64,000 nucleotides of DNA from an uncultured Draconibacterium sp. (lineage in GTDB: Bacteria > Bacteroidota > Bacteroidia > Bacteroidales > Prolixibacteraceae), in NCBI RefSeq assembly GCF_963674925.1, contig NZ_OY771647.1, positions 2,929,501 through 2,993,500 of the forward strand. The letters are read 5' to 3'. Position numbers and translations under genes: made by a program. Shown piece by piece: positions 46,242-54,451 of the stretch. Below the pieces are notes generated by a model that worked only from the letters and a program-made list of their open reading frames with translations, was not told the origin of the DNA and ran no database searches. The number at the start of each line of letters is the position of its first letter. Positions within the stretch are counted from its first letter, which is position 1.

Positions 46242-47534
46242 ATGAAGAAGCTAACACTACTTTTTGCTTTATGTATTTTTCTGTTGGGCGTAACGAATGC
46301 CCAAACTACTTCAATAATAAAATCGCCCAAACTGGAAGAGACGTCTCCCGAAAGTGCCGGTATTTCTGTCGAACGTTTGGCGCGCATCGATAAAATGTGT
46401 GAAGAAGAAGTTGCAAAAGGAAATCTTCCGGGGATTGTTTCGCTGGTGGCACGTAACGGAAAAATAGTTCATTGGAAAGCGTACGGAGTTGCCAACGAAG
46501 CCGGCGATAAAATGGAACGCGATGCTATTTTTCGAATTGCTTCGCAATCAAAAGCGATTACTTCAACAGCAGTAATGATGCTTTGGGAAGAAGGCAAATT
46601 TCAGTTGGATGACCCCATTTCGAAATACATTCCGGAGTTTAAAAATCAACAGGTTCTTACCAATTTCAGCTACAGCGATACCACCTGGACAGGCGTTCCT
46701 GTAAAAAATGAAATCACGATTAGAAACCTATTGTCGCATACTTCAGGTATTGGTTATGGTGTAATTGATGGCGATGAGCGCTTTAAAATGTTGTACAAAA
46801 AAGCCGGTGTTACCGACCTGTTTACTACCAAAGATATTACCATTGAAGAAAGTGTAAAAAAGCTGGCCAAATTACCTTTACACCACGAGCCGGGAACACA
46901 ATTCACTTACAGCGAAGGACTGGATGTGTTGGGCTATTTTATTGAAATTGTTTCGGGAATGCCCTTCGATAAGTACCTGAAAACACATATTTTCGTCCCG
47001 CTTGGAATGGAAGACACCTGGTTTTATCAACCCGAAAAAAATATCGATCGTGTGGTTGAAGTTCAGACACCGGTTAATGGCGAATGGCAAAAGTATCCTG
47101 TAACTTTTTACGATACTGATTACCCGATTAAAGGAGCTAAAACATTTTTTTCGGGAGGAGCCGGTCTGTCGAGCACAGCAAAAGACTATGCCATTTTTCT
47201 GCAAATGTACCTGAATGGCGGAGAATACAACGGAGTTCGCCTGTTAAGCCGAAAAACGGTTGATGTAATTTTATCGAATCAAATTGGAGCTATTCATGGC
47301 GATTCAGATACCAAATTTGGTTTGGCATTTGATCTGGTAACAGAAAAAGGACAACGCAAAGGAGGTTTAGGAAGCGAAGGAACCTTTAATTGGGGCGGTT
47401 ATTTTAACACCCAGTATTTTGCCGATCCGGAAGAAAACGTAATCGGTATAATCATGAAACAAACGCAAGGTCCGGTTAATGATGTTACCGGTTGGAAATT
47501 TCGCCAGCTGGTATTTCAAACCATCGATGATTAA
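46242..47534 (+). CDS. Exported beta-lactamase-fold serine hydrolase
   Basis: Class C beta-lactamase/penicillin-binding-protein-like hydrolase of 430 residues with a signal peptide (about 1-20, ending TNAQ). The catalytic SxxK is Ser101-Gln-Ser-Lys104 in RIASQSKAIT. Other family signs are LLSHTSGIGYG, FTYSEGLDVLGYFIEIVSG (where YSE replaces the usual YxN), GGAGLSSTAKDYA and GSEGTFNWGGYFNT near the KTG-equivalent strand. Such proteins are mostly esterases or D-aminopeptidases rather than true beta-lactamases. It has its own promoter element and a strong terminator, so it is a single-gene unit next to the esterase pair. Confidence 0.82.
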   Translation: MKKLTLLFALCIFLLGVTNAQTTSIIKSPKLEETSPESAGISVERLARIDKMCEEEVAKGNLPGIVSLVARNGKIVHWKAYGVANEAGDKMERDAIFRIASQSKAITSTAVMMLWEEGKFQLDDPISKYIPEFKNQQVLTNFSYSDTTWTGVPVKNEITIRNLLSHTSGIGYGVIDGDERFKMLYKKAGVTDLFTTKDITIEESVKKLAKLPLHHEPGTQFTYSEGLDVLGYFIEIVSGMPFDKYLKTHIFVPLGMEDTWFYQPEKNIDRVVEVQTPVNGEWQKYPVTFYDTDYPIKGAKTFFSGGAGLSSTAKDYAIFLQMYLNGGEYNGVRLLSRKTVDVILSNQIGAIHGDSDTKFGLAFDLVTEKGQRKGGLGSEGTFNWGGYFNTQYFADPEENVIGIIMKQTQGPVNDVTGWKFRQLVFQTIDD

Positions 47535-47556
47535 GATTTGAGACGGAAAGATATAT

Positions 47557-47588
47557 AAAAAAGCCTCGCAAATTTGCGAGGCTTTTTT
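47557..47588. terminator. Perfect bidirectional terminator
   Basis: A 32-bp perfect palindrome centred at 47572/47573, with a GCCTCGCAAA arm flanked by six A on one side and six T on the other. It suits both the plus gene ending at 47534 and the minus focA gene ending at 47724. Confidence 0.9.
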
Positions 47589-47723
47589 ATGCTCTTTTAA
47601 TTTTCTATGCCAGAAAAGATTCCAGCTTCCAAATCACTTTTTCGGTATGACCAATCCAGTTTAGATCACCTTGTATTTGAAATAGAAGGTTTGGTAAATT
47701 AATTTACAACCCAACCTGTTCTC

Positions 47724-48509
47724 CTATTTCTCATTGGCATAAGCATACCAATATAAAGTGCCAACAAAAAAGCCACCTCCAACAATATTACCAAGTGTTG
47801 CCGGAATCAGGTTTTTAACCACAAAAGTTGCCCAGGTAATATCAGCACCTTCGAAAATTGCCAGCGGAATAAAAAACATATTGGCAATACTGTGCTCAAA
47901 ACCCATGGTAACAAATGCCATAACCGGCCACCAGATGCCCAAAATTTTTCCACTAGTGTGTTGTGCCGACATACCCATCCACAGCGCCAGGCAAACCAGC
48001 CAGTTGGCGCCAATGCCTTTTAAAAAGGTGGTGAAAAACGGATTAGACGTTTTTCCCACAGCAATTTTTTCAACTGTATTTAGCCATGGTTCCGAATGAA
48101 CTATATGGGTAAGGTGCACCAAAAAATAAGCTACGAACAAAGCCCCAACAAAATTGCCCACATAAACCAACGACCAGTTGCGAAGCGGAGCCGTCCAGCG
48201 TTGTTTGCCTCCCAAAACGTTGGGCATAAAGTAGGCGTTGTTACCGGTAAACAGTTCGGCTCCGGCCATAACCACGATCATTAGTCCAACGGGGAACATG
48301 GCCCCCATAAGAAACTTCGGAATTCCCGGATTTTCAGCGCCAATTCCCGGAACACCGCCGCCGACCAAAATTGCCAGCAGTCCGCCAAAAGCAATGTAAG
48401 CTCCGGCCAAAAATGCCAGTGTTAGTATTTTTTTTGCTGAGTAACTGTCTTTTGCAATGGCTAGTTTTCCGGCCTCTTTAATTATTTCTTTTGGTGAATA
48501 TAAACTCAT
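47724..48509 (-). CDS. focA: Formate/nitrite channel (FNT family)
   Basis: Inner-membrane pentameric channel of 261 residues with six predicted helices. It exports formate made by pyruvate formate-lyase, or re-imports it at low pH. Family motifs: GAYIAFGGLLAI in helix 1, GAELFTGNN at the broken helix 2, NFVGAL, the central-constriction region GANWLVCLALWM, and MGFEHSIANMFFIPLA with the conserved His. It lies on the same strand as pflA and pflB, 66-70 bp downstream of pflA, so all three probably form one fermentation unit. Nitrite transport cannot be excluded. Confidence 0.88.
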   Translation of the reverse strand: MSLYSPKEIIKEAGKLAIAKDSYSAKKILTLAFLAGAYIAFGGLLAILVGGGVPGIGAENPGIPKFLMGAMFPVGLMIVVMAGAELFTGNNAYFMPNVLGGKQRWTAPLRNWSLVYVGNFVGALFVAYFLVHLTHIVHSEPWLNTVEKIAVGKTSNPFFTTFLKGIGANWLVCLALWMGMSAQHTSGKILGIWWPVMAFVTMGFEHSIANMFFIPLAIFEGADITWATFVVKNLIPATLGNIVGGGFFVGTLYWYAYANEK

Positions 48510-48525
48510 GGATGATACTTTTTAC

Positions 48526-48567
48526 GATACTTGATATTTGATACTCGATACTCGTAGCTCGGCACTT
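48526..48567. repeat. Degenerate heptamer tandem array
   Basis: Six consecutive 7-bp units: GATACTT, GATATTT, GATACTC, GATACTC, GTAGCTC, GGCACTT. It fills the focA-pflA spacer. A similar array lies at 58336-58401. Bacteroidota intergenic DNA often carries such arrays; function unknown. Confidence 0.6.
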
Positions 48568-48575
48568 GAAGCTAT

Positions 48576-49325
48576 TTATTTAACAATTATGTCTTTAAAA
48601 TGCGGTTTCAGCATCTCAAAAACACGGTCGATCTGTTCGGGAGTGTTCTCTTCCACTTCCTTAAACTGATAGTCCATTCCCAATGATTCCCATTTGTAGG
48701 TGCCCAGTTTGTGGTAGGGGAGTATTTCAAATTTCTCCAGGTACTTGTTCTCCGAAAATGTGTCGATTAACCACTTTAACGATTCGTCGCTGTCGGTGTA
48801 GCCCGGAACCAGCACATAACGCAGCCAGTATGGTTTTTTACTATGCTCACGAAGTTGAATGTTCTCCAGTAAACGGCTCAGTCCTTTTGCTCCTGTAATC
48901 GTTTTGAAACCTTCATCAGTTGTGGCTTTCACATCAAACATTACCAGGTCGGCCAGCTCCGAGATTAAATGTTTGGCTTCCGGTGTGCGTATCAATCCGT
49001 TGGTGTCGATATTGGTGTGAATGCCCTCTTTTTTCAAAGCTTCAAAAAAGGGAATCAGGGCCTTACTTTGCAACATTGGTTCTCCACCCGAAACGGTAAT
49101 TCCGCCATCATCGCCAAAGTATGTTTTCATATTTACGGCACGTTTTACCAGGCTCTCGATTTCGGTTACGGTGCCGCCTTTTAAGGCAATGGTATCTGCA
49201 TTCTGACAGTATTTACATTGCAGGTTGCAGCCCTGTAAAAACACGACCAAACGAATTCCCGGGCCGTCGTGTGTGCCAAACGATTCGATGGAATGGACGA
49301 TTAATTTATTTTCGGTTGAAGACAT
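48576..49325 (-). CDS. pflA: Pyruvate formate-lyase activating enzyme
   Basis: Radical SAM enzyme, cytosolic, that uses S-adenosylmethionine and a [4Fe-4S] cluster to place the glycyl radical on PflB. From the ATG at 49325 it has 249 residues; an ATG four codons earlier (49337) is possible but adds only MLNS. The cluster motif is CNLQCKYC, with Cys33, Cys37 and Cys40. SFGTHDGPGIRLVVFLQGC, GGITVSGGEPMLQ and DTNGL are standard for PflA. It lies 58-70 bp downstream of pflB, across a hairpin spacer that may set its lower expression. Confidence 0.92.
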   Translation of the reverse strand: MSSTENKLIVHSIESFGTHDGPGIRLVVFLQGCNLQCKYCQNADTIALKGGTVTEIESLVKRAVNMKTYFGDDGGITVSGGEPMLQSKALIPFFEALKKEGIHTNIDTNGLIRTPEAKHLISELADLVMFDVKATTDEGFKTITGAKGLSRLLENIQLREHSKKPYWLRYVLVPGYTDSDESLKWLIDTFSENKYLEKFEILPYHKLGTYKWESLGMDYQFKEVEENTPEQIDRVFEMLKPHFKDIIVK

Positions 49326-49342
49326 ACTGTTTAACACAAGAA

Positions 49343-49372
49343 CATGCCAGCCAGTTTAAACCGGCCGGCATG
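49343..49372 (-). repeat. Intercistronic hairpin between pflB and pflA
   Basis: A 30-bp imperfect palindrome whose minus-strand RNA pairs over up to 15 bp with two G:U wobbles (CATGCCGGCC arm) and a very small loop. It lacks a T-run, so it is more likely a processing or stability element than a terminator. Confidence 0.5.
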
Positions 49373-49395
49373 CGTGTGTAGTATTTTATGAATAA

Positions 49396-51624
49396 TTACA
49401 TTGTTTCGTGGAACGATCGCGTAAGCACTTCCTGCTGTTGTTCGCGTGTTAAACGAACAAAGTTTACGGCATAACCCGATACCCGAATTGTTAACTGAGG
49501 GTGATCTTCAGGATGCTCCATGGCATGAAGAAGCGTGTCGCGGTCGAGCACATTTACATTAAGGTGTTGTGCGTTGCAACCAAAATATCCATCGAGTGTA
49601 CGAACCAGGTTCTCAATGCGCATTTCTGGTGTTGCACCCAACGATTTAGGCACAACCGACAGCGTATTTGAAATACCGTCTTTCGAATCTTTATAATCGA
49701 TTTTTGCCACCGAGTTTAACGACGCAATTACTCCGTGTGTATCTCGGCCGTGCATCGGGTTGGCTCCCGGTGCAAAAGCAACTCCTTTGGCGCGTCCATC
49801 AGGAGTAGCTCCGGTTTTCTTTCCGTAAACAACATTCGATGTAATGGTTAATACCGACATGGTTGGCGTGGCATTTTTGTACACCGGAAGTTTTTCCAGC
49901 TCCATATTAAAATGCTCCACCACATCGCGTGCAATGTGGTCAACACGGTCGTCGTCGTTTCCATATTTTGGGAAGTCGCCTTCGATTTCGAAATCTACAG
50001 TTAGGCCATTTTCATCGCGAACAGGTTTTACTTTGGCGTGTTTAATGGCCGAAAGCGAGTCGGCAACAATCGATAATCCTGCAATACCATAGGCGATATT
50101 AATTTTGGGATTGGTGTCGATAAGTGCCATTTGGGCCTTTTCGTAATAATATTTGTCGTGCATAAAGTGGATGATGTTCATCGCTTCGTTGTACACACGT
50201 GCCACTTCTTTCATGGCTAATTTAAAGTTGTCGATTACTTTGTCGTAATCGAGGTATTCCTCTTCCAAAAACGGAACGCCATCAACCATTTGTGTTCCTG
50301 TATTTTCGCAGCGGCCGCTATTAATGGCCAAAAGCAGTGTTTTTGCCAGGTTGGTACGTGCACCAAAAAACTGGATGTGTTTTCCCAGTTCCTGCATCGA
50401 TACACAACATGCAATTCCGTAGTCGTCGCAATTTGAGCTGGTACGCATCAAATCATCATTTTCGTACTGAATTGATGAGGTTTCGATAGATACTTTAGCA
50501 CAATAATCTTTAAAACCTTTTGGCAGGTTTTTCGACCAAAGGATGGTAATATTTGGCTCGGGAGATGGTCCCAGATTGTAAAGCGTGTTCAGAAAACGGA
50601 ACGACGTTTTGGTTACTTTGCTACGTCCGTCAATCAGCAAACCGCCAATACTTTCGGTAACCCAGGTTGGGTCGCCGGCAAAGATCTGATCGTAAGCTTC
50701 CATACGTAAGTGGCGAACCATACGCAGTTTCATTACAAACTGGTCGATGTATTCCTGTGCGTCGGTTTCAGTAATTTTTCCATCCTGAATATCTTTTTCG
50801 ATAAAAATATCGAGGAAAGAAGAAACACTCCCCAACGACATTGCTGCTCCGTCTTGTTCTTTTACAGCAGCAAGGTATGCCATGTAAGTCCACTGAACTG
50901 CTTCCTGTGCATTTTGTGCCGGGCGCGAAAGATCTAAACCGTAAATATTACCCATTTCGATCATGTCGCTTAAAGCGCGGATTTGCTCCGAAACTTCTTC
51001 ACGTAGACGAATAGTAGCATCAGTCATCGGACCTGTGATTTTTTGCAGGTCTTCTTTTTTGCCTTCAATCAAACGGTTGATACCGTACAACGCCACACGA
51101 CGGTAGTCGCCAATAATTCGTCCGCGGGCATAATTGTCAGGTAAACCTGTTAGGAAACCCAGTGAGCGGAATTTCCGGATCTCATCAGTATAAGCATCAA
51201 AAACGCCATCGTTGTGGGTTTTGGTGTATTTACTGAAACTCTCGTGAACAACAGGATTTGGTTTTAATCCGTGTTCCGATAATGCCTTTTTTACCACGTT
51301 GTAACCTCCATAAGGTTTCATGGCACGTTTTAGCAATTTGTCGGTTTGTAAGCCAACAATAACTTCGCTTTCTTTGTCCATATAACCGGCTTCAAAAGCG
51401 GTCATTCCCGAAACTACATTAACATCTACATCGCGTAAACCATTGTTTTGGCGCTCTTCTTTCAGGGCCTCTTTACAAATGTCCCATAATTTGCTGGTGC
51501 GTGCTGTAGGGCCTTCCAGAAATTTGTGATCACCGGTATACGGGGTGATATTTAAAGTTACAAAATCTTTCACTTCAATGGCTTTGCACCATCGTCCTGT
51601 TTTGAAAGTGTTTTCTAAATCCAT
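49396..51624 (-). CDS. pflB: Pyruvate formate-lyase
   Basis: Glycyl-radical enzyme of 742 residues that converts pyruvate and CoA to acetyl-CoA and formate in oxygen-free conditions. The catalytic Cys406-Cys407 pair lies in YGIACCVSMQE and the radical site is Gly717 in RVSGYAVNFVRL. The opening WCKAIEVKDFVTLNITPYTGD (in part) and the closing RSFHETM are typical of true PFL rather than of glycerol or choline glycyl-radical enzymes. With pflA and focA it forms a complete unit for mixed-acid fermentation of the sugars released by the neighbouring loci. A consensus -7 with an inverted repeat near -45 lies upstream. Confidence 0.95.
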   Translation of the reverse strand: MDLENTFKTGRWCKAIEVKDFVTLNITPYTGDHKFLEGPTARTSKLWDICKEALKEERQNNGLRDVDVNVVSGMTAFEAGYMDKESEVIVGLQTDKLLKRAMKPYGGYNVVKKALSEHGLKPNPVVHESFSKYTKTHNDGVFDAYTDEIRKFRSLGFLTGLPDNYARGRIIGDYRRVALYGINRLIEGKKEDLQKITGPMTDATIRLREEVSEQIRALSDMIEMGNIYGLDLSRPAQNAQEAVQWTYMAYLAAVKEQDGAAMSLGSVSSFLDIFIEKDIQDGKITETDAQEYIDQFVMKLRMVRHLRMEAYDQIFAGDPTWVTESIGGLLIDGRSKVTKTSFRFLNTLYNLGPSPEPNITILWSKNLPKGFKDYCAKVSIETSSIQYENDDLMRTSSNCDDYGIACCVSMQELGKHIQFFGARTNLAKTLLLAINSGRCENTGTQMVDGVPFLEEEYLDYDKVIDNFKLAMKEVARVYNEAMNIIHFMHDKYYYEKAQMALIDTNPKINIAYGIAGLSIVADSLSAIKHAKVKPVRDENGLTVDFEIEGDFPKYGNDDDRVDHIARDVVEHFNMELEKLPVYKNATPTMSVLTITSNVVYGKKTGATPDGRAKGVAFAPGANPMHGRDTHGVIASLNSVAKIDYKDSKDGISNTLSVVPKSLGATPEMRIENLVRTLDGYFGCNAQHLNVNVLDRDTLLHAMEHPEDHPQLTIRVSGYAVNFVRLTREQQQEVLTRSFHETM

Positions 51625-51672
51625 AAACTTTTACCTTTTTCTAAATAAACTCTTACTAAACCAATTTGTTTG

Positions 51673-51723
51673 CAAAAGTAGTTCTAAATAACATTTCTTA
51701 AAATCCCTATTTATGGGGATTTT
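51673..51723 (-). promoter_or_regulatory. pflB promoter with inverted-repeat operator
   Basis: On the minus strand a perfect -7 TACTTTTG (51680-51673) lies 49 bp before the ATG. An inverted repeat with 8-bp arms, AAAATCCC and GGGATTTT, spans 51700-51723, centred about 45 bp upstream of the predicted transcription start. That is where a Crp/Fnr-type activator would sit, but the half-site is not the classical one. It also lies 50 bp before the divergent CDF gene. Confidence 0.5.
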
Positions 51724-51773
51724 ATTTAAACTTTAAAAACAATTAATTTGTATTAATTGAAAACTGAAAAACA

Positions 51774-52697
51774 ATGGCAGATCATCATCACGATCATGGG
51801 CATCATCACCATCATCATCACGATATAAGAGGAAAAAAATTACTGTGGGTTACGGCTCTCAATCTCTCCATTACTATTGTACAGATTATCGGCGGAATTA
51901 TTTCGAACAGTTTGTCGTTACTGTCTGATGCACTGCATAATCTGGGCGATTCTTCGGCTATTTTTATTGCGTTTCTGGCGGGTAAACGAAGCCGTAAACC
52001 TTCGGATGAACAAAAGACTTTTGGCTACAAACGTGTTGAGATTCTGGCAGCTCTTTTTAACGGAGTGGTACTTATCGGAATTTGTTTGTACCTGTTTTTT
52101 GAGGCATATGAACGTTTTGTTAATCCTGAGCCCATAAAAGGAAAGATCATGTTTATTGTGGCCACATTTGGTTTGCTGGCCAACCTGATCTCGGTAGTTG
52201 TATTGAATAAAGACAAAGGACACAATTTAAATGTGAGGGCCGCATATTTGCATTTGTTAGGCGATACATTTTCATCGGTGGCAGTAATTATTGGTGGTAT
52301 TGCCATTTGGAAATTTGAGGTTTTCTGGATTGATCCGCTGATTACCGTATTAGTGGGTGTTTACATTATTTATCACACCTGGGATGTGGTAAAAGAAACG
52401 GTTGATATTCTCATGCAGTCAACTCCCGGGAATATCGATCTTGTACGAATTAAAGAGGAAGTTGAGAAAATTCCGGAGATCGATAATATTCATCATATTC
52501 ACGTATGGAAGCTCGATGATACACAAATTCATTTAGAGGCGCATATTAATATGACAGACAATATTACCATGCAGGAGTTAATGGAAGTTCGCGCAAAAGC
52601 GGAGAAATTACTTCACGATAAATTTGGTATTGAACACATAACGTTGCAGGCCGGTTACGACTGTTGCGATAACGATGCTGAACTACTGGCTCATTAA
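51774..52697 (+). CDS. CDF-family zinc/cation exporter (CzcD/ZitB type)
   Basis: Inner-membrane proton-coupled exporter of Zn2+ or similar ions, 307 residues. A His-rich tail of about 17 residues (positions 4-16 contain nine His in a run broken by Asp and Gly) precedes six helices. The transport site is seen as SDALHNLGDSSA in helix 2 and HLLGDTFSSVAV in helix 5. The cytosolic domain (about 210-300) carries IHHIHVWKLDD and ends with DCCDNDAE, a possible extra metal site. It is divergent from pflB, sharing the 149-bp spacer, and seems to be a single gene. Confidence 0.9.
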   Translation: MADHHHDHGHHHHHHHDIRGKKLLWVTALNLSITIVQIIGGIISNSLSLLSDALHNLGDSSAIFIAFLAGKRSRKPSDEQKTFGYKRVEILAALFNGVVLIGICLYLFFEAYERFVNPEPIKGKIMFIVATFGLLANLISVVVLNKDKGHNLNVRAAYLHLLGDTFSSVAVIIGGIAIWKFEVFWIDPLITVLVGVYIIYHTWDVVKETVDILMQSTPGNIDLVRIKEEVEKIPEIDNIHHIHVWKLDDTQIHLEAHINMTDNITMQELMEVRAKAEKLLHDKFGIEHITLQAGYDCCDNDAELLAH

Positions 52698-52821
52698 GAC
52701 TAAATTGTCTTTATTCCCTGATTGTAGGGATAGAATACTTTTTAAATTCCTCATTTTACGCGATTGTCGTCCAGGTAAAAATAACTGAATTTTACACGGG
52801 TAACTTTTAAACGACAAGCGT

Positions 52822-53037
52822 ATGATTTTTTCATTTATTTCATCAATCACAGTTAATTCATCGCAAAATGAATTTGTGTCGTCGGTTTTTATCGACTTTT
52901 CAATTTATCTCATTTTTGCCGGCTTGATTGGCTGGCTTTTATTCCGTAAAGAAAAAGGGAAATACATTAGCAAAGCCTTGATAACCTTAATGATTGTGGC
53001 TCCTTTGCTGTTTCTTATTATAAAGTTTGGGAAATAA
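52822..53037 (+). CDS. Small two-helix membrane protein, unknown
   Basis: A 71-residue protein with two hydrophobic segments (about 22-41 and 50-68) separated by a basic loop RKEKGKY, so a hairpin in the inner membrane is expected. I recognise no family. The start codon is an ATG 124 bp after the CDF stop. It converges with the LuxR-type gene, 8 bp between stops. Length, composition and lack of a competing frame make it plausible, but there is no homology evidence. Confidence 0.5.
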   Translation: MIFSFISSITVNSSQNEFVSSVFIDFSIYLIFAGLIGWLLFRKEKGKYISKALITLMIVAPLLFLIIKFGK

Positions 53038-53045
53038 TGAAGTTT

Positions 53046-53642
53046 CTATTCTGTAAAACCTTCAACATCAATTAATCCGTTGGCCACAGCATAAATAACC
53101 AATGCGGCTGTAGATTTCACGCCAATTTTTGTACTGATGTTTTTGCGATGCGAAATAACGGTGTGGATACTGATAAACAGTTGTTCTGCTATTTCCTTAT
53201 TCGATTTTCCGGTGGCCAGCAGCTTAAGCACATCAATTTCTCTTTCGCTTAAGGTATTATCGATGTCGTTGGATACGGCAGGTGATGTTTTAAAATGTTT
53301 GGAAATAATCTGTGTAATGGTTTCGTACCTGTCGGTAATAAAAATATTATCGGCAAAATTATCGTAAAGTGTACGGTCGTAATGATTGGAAATCAAACCC
53401 ACAACATTGGTTTTATTATAAAGTGTGAGCAGGTTGTTCAGGTTCTTTTTCGAGTTGTTTAGCGTAACCGGATTTATGATTACAATCTTAAACTGATCGG
53501 ATTGTCCAAAATTCAAAGCCTCTTCAAGCGTTTCGGCAAACGACAGTTCTACACTGTCTTTCATTTGTTGCAGAATGGCAGCAATTCCTTCGCGAATAAT
53601 TACGGAAGGTTCAATGATCAGTATTTTACAGCGCGTTCCCAA
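53046..53642 (-). CDS. LuxR/NarL-type regulator with degenerate receiver
   Basis: Transcription factor of 198 residues: a receiver-like fold (about 5-115) and a LuxR-type HTH (about 130-192) with LSEREIDVLKLLATGKSNKEIAEQL (in part) and ISIHTVISHRKNI. The phosphorylation Asp is replaced by Asn57 (IVIINPV), the acidic pair is reduced to Glu11, and the conserved Lys is not evident, so ordinary phosphorylation is unlikely. The only workable start is a TTG at 53642, directly after the TAA that ends the hemerythrin gene, in the same frame. It must therefore be translationally coupled or made by readthrough. Its signal probably comes from the diiron protein upstream. Confidence 0.78.
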   Translation of the reverse strand: MGTRCKILIIEPSVIIREGIAAILQQMKDSVELSFAETLEEALNFGQSDQFKIVIINPVTLNNSKKNLNNLLTLYNKTNVVGLISNHYDRTLYDNFADNIFITDRYETITQIISKHFKTSPAVSNDIDNTLSEREIDVLKLLATGKSNKEIAEQLFISIHTVISHRKNISTKIGVKSTAALVIYAVANGLIDVEGFTE

Positions 53643-54341
53643 TTATTCGAGGCCTTGTTTTTCAAACTGTTCTACCTGTGGAATTAATATCTCATTTTCA
53701 ATTTTTGAATGCGTTTGCAGATCTGCATCTAAATCGAAAAGCGCAAATATTATTTTACGCCTCAGATTATTGTCGGCCTTTTGCGGAAGATGCTCGATCA
53801 GCAGTTTTTTTACATCATCGAGTTTTTCCTGAATATCGTCGTGATGCTCGCGGTAATCAATCACCGAATAATTTTCGGCGGCGTTGGCGTCAATCAGGTT
53901 CAAAATGTAGGGAAAAACGGTGTTGTTTTCGTAATCAAAATGCTGGTCAACTTCGTGTTTGTAATCATTAAAAAAACGCTCAACCAACTGCATTTCCGGC
54001 TTTTGGCTGAATTCACTCATCAGGTGAATGTTCTGAATAATCTCAGGAAAAACCTCTGCTGAATAGTAGGCATGAGATTTCATCAGGTAATTTACGATCT
54101 GTTTTATTTCAAGCGCACTAAAATTTAAATCCTGATGATAGGAGCTGTCGATGTTAAGATTAGCCACCATTAAAAATACTTTGGGGCTAATATTGTTTTT
54201 CTGGCAAATCTCCTCAACTGTTTTTTCCCGAACGCCTAACTTTATTCCAAACCGCTCCAATACAAGAATTAACTGCGGGTGGCTGAAAAGCAGTTTCGAC
54301 ATTTTTATGCTTTTCTGAATTTGTTCCTGCTTTGATCCCAT
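53643..54341 (-). CDS. Hemerythrin/RIC (YtfE-ScdA)-like diiron protein
   Basis: Cytosolic four-helix-bundle protein of 232 residues. The diiron ligands can be placed as His90, His134, Glu138, His166, His211 and Glu215; their spacing (44, 4, 28, 45, 4) is almost that of E. coli YtfE (45, 4, 27, 44, 4). The N-terminal 60 residues (VLERFGIKLGVREKTVEEICQ) resemble the helical ScdA-type lead domain but lack its typical Cys pair. Family members repair iron-sulfur centres or bind nitric oxide and oxygen. It is cotranscribed with the LuxR-type regulator, from a promoter just upstream. Sensor, repair protein or both are possible. Confidence 0.8.
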   Translation of the reverse strand: MGSKQEQIQKSIKMSKLLFSHPQLILVLERFGIKLGVREKTVEEICQKNNISPKVFLMVANLNIDSSYHQDLNFSALEIKQIVNYLMKSHAYYSAEVFPEIIQNIHLMSEFSQKPEMQLVERFFNDYKHEVDQHFDYENNTVFPYILNLIDANAAENYSVIDYREHHDDIQEKLDDVKKLLIEHLPQKADNNLRRKIIFALFDLDADLQTHSKIENEILIPQVEQFEKQGLE

Positions 54342-54358
54342 GCATAATAATTTGAGGG

Positions 54359-54390
54359 CAAAATTACAATTTTTATTTAGACAAAATCAA
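54359..54390 (-). promoter_or_regulatory. Consensus promoter for the diiron protein operon
   Basis: On the minus strand: TTG (54390-54388), a 21-bp spacer, then a perfect -7 TAATTTTG (54366-54359). Transcription would start near 54352, leaving a leader of about 10 bases before the ATG at 54341. Confidence 0.5.
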
Positions 54391-54451
54391 TATAGCGGAT
54401 TTGGCAGGTCTTTTTTCCGAAGAAAATTGATAATTGAGGTGATTTTTAATC

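Noticed and set aside
46242..47534. Antibiotic-resistance beta-lactamase
   Set aside because: SxxK is present, but the second motif is YSE and the length and context suit an esterase-like family member; resistance cannot be claimed.
48526..48567. CRISPR-like array
   Set aside because: Units are 7 bp, degenerate and without spacers; this is a simple tandem array.
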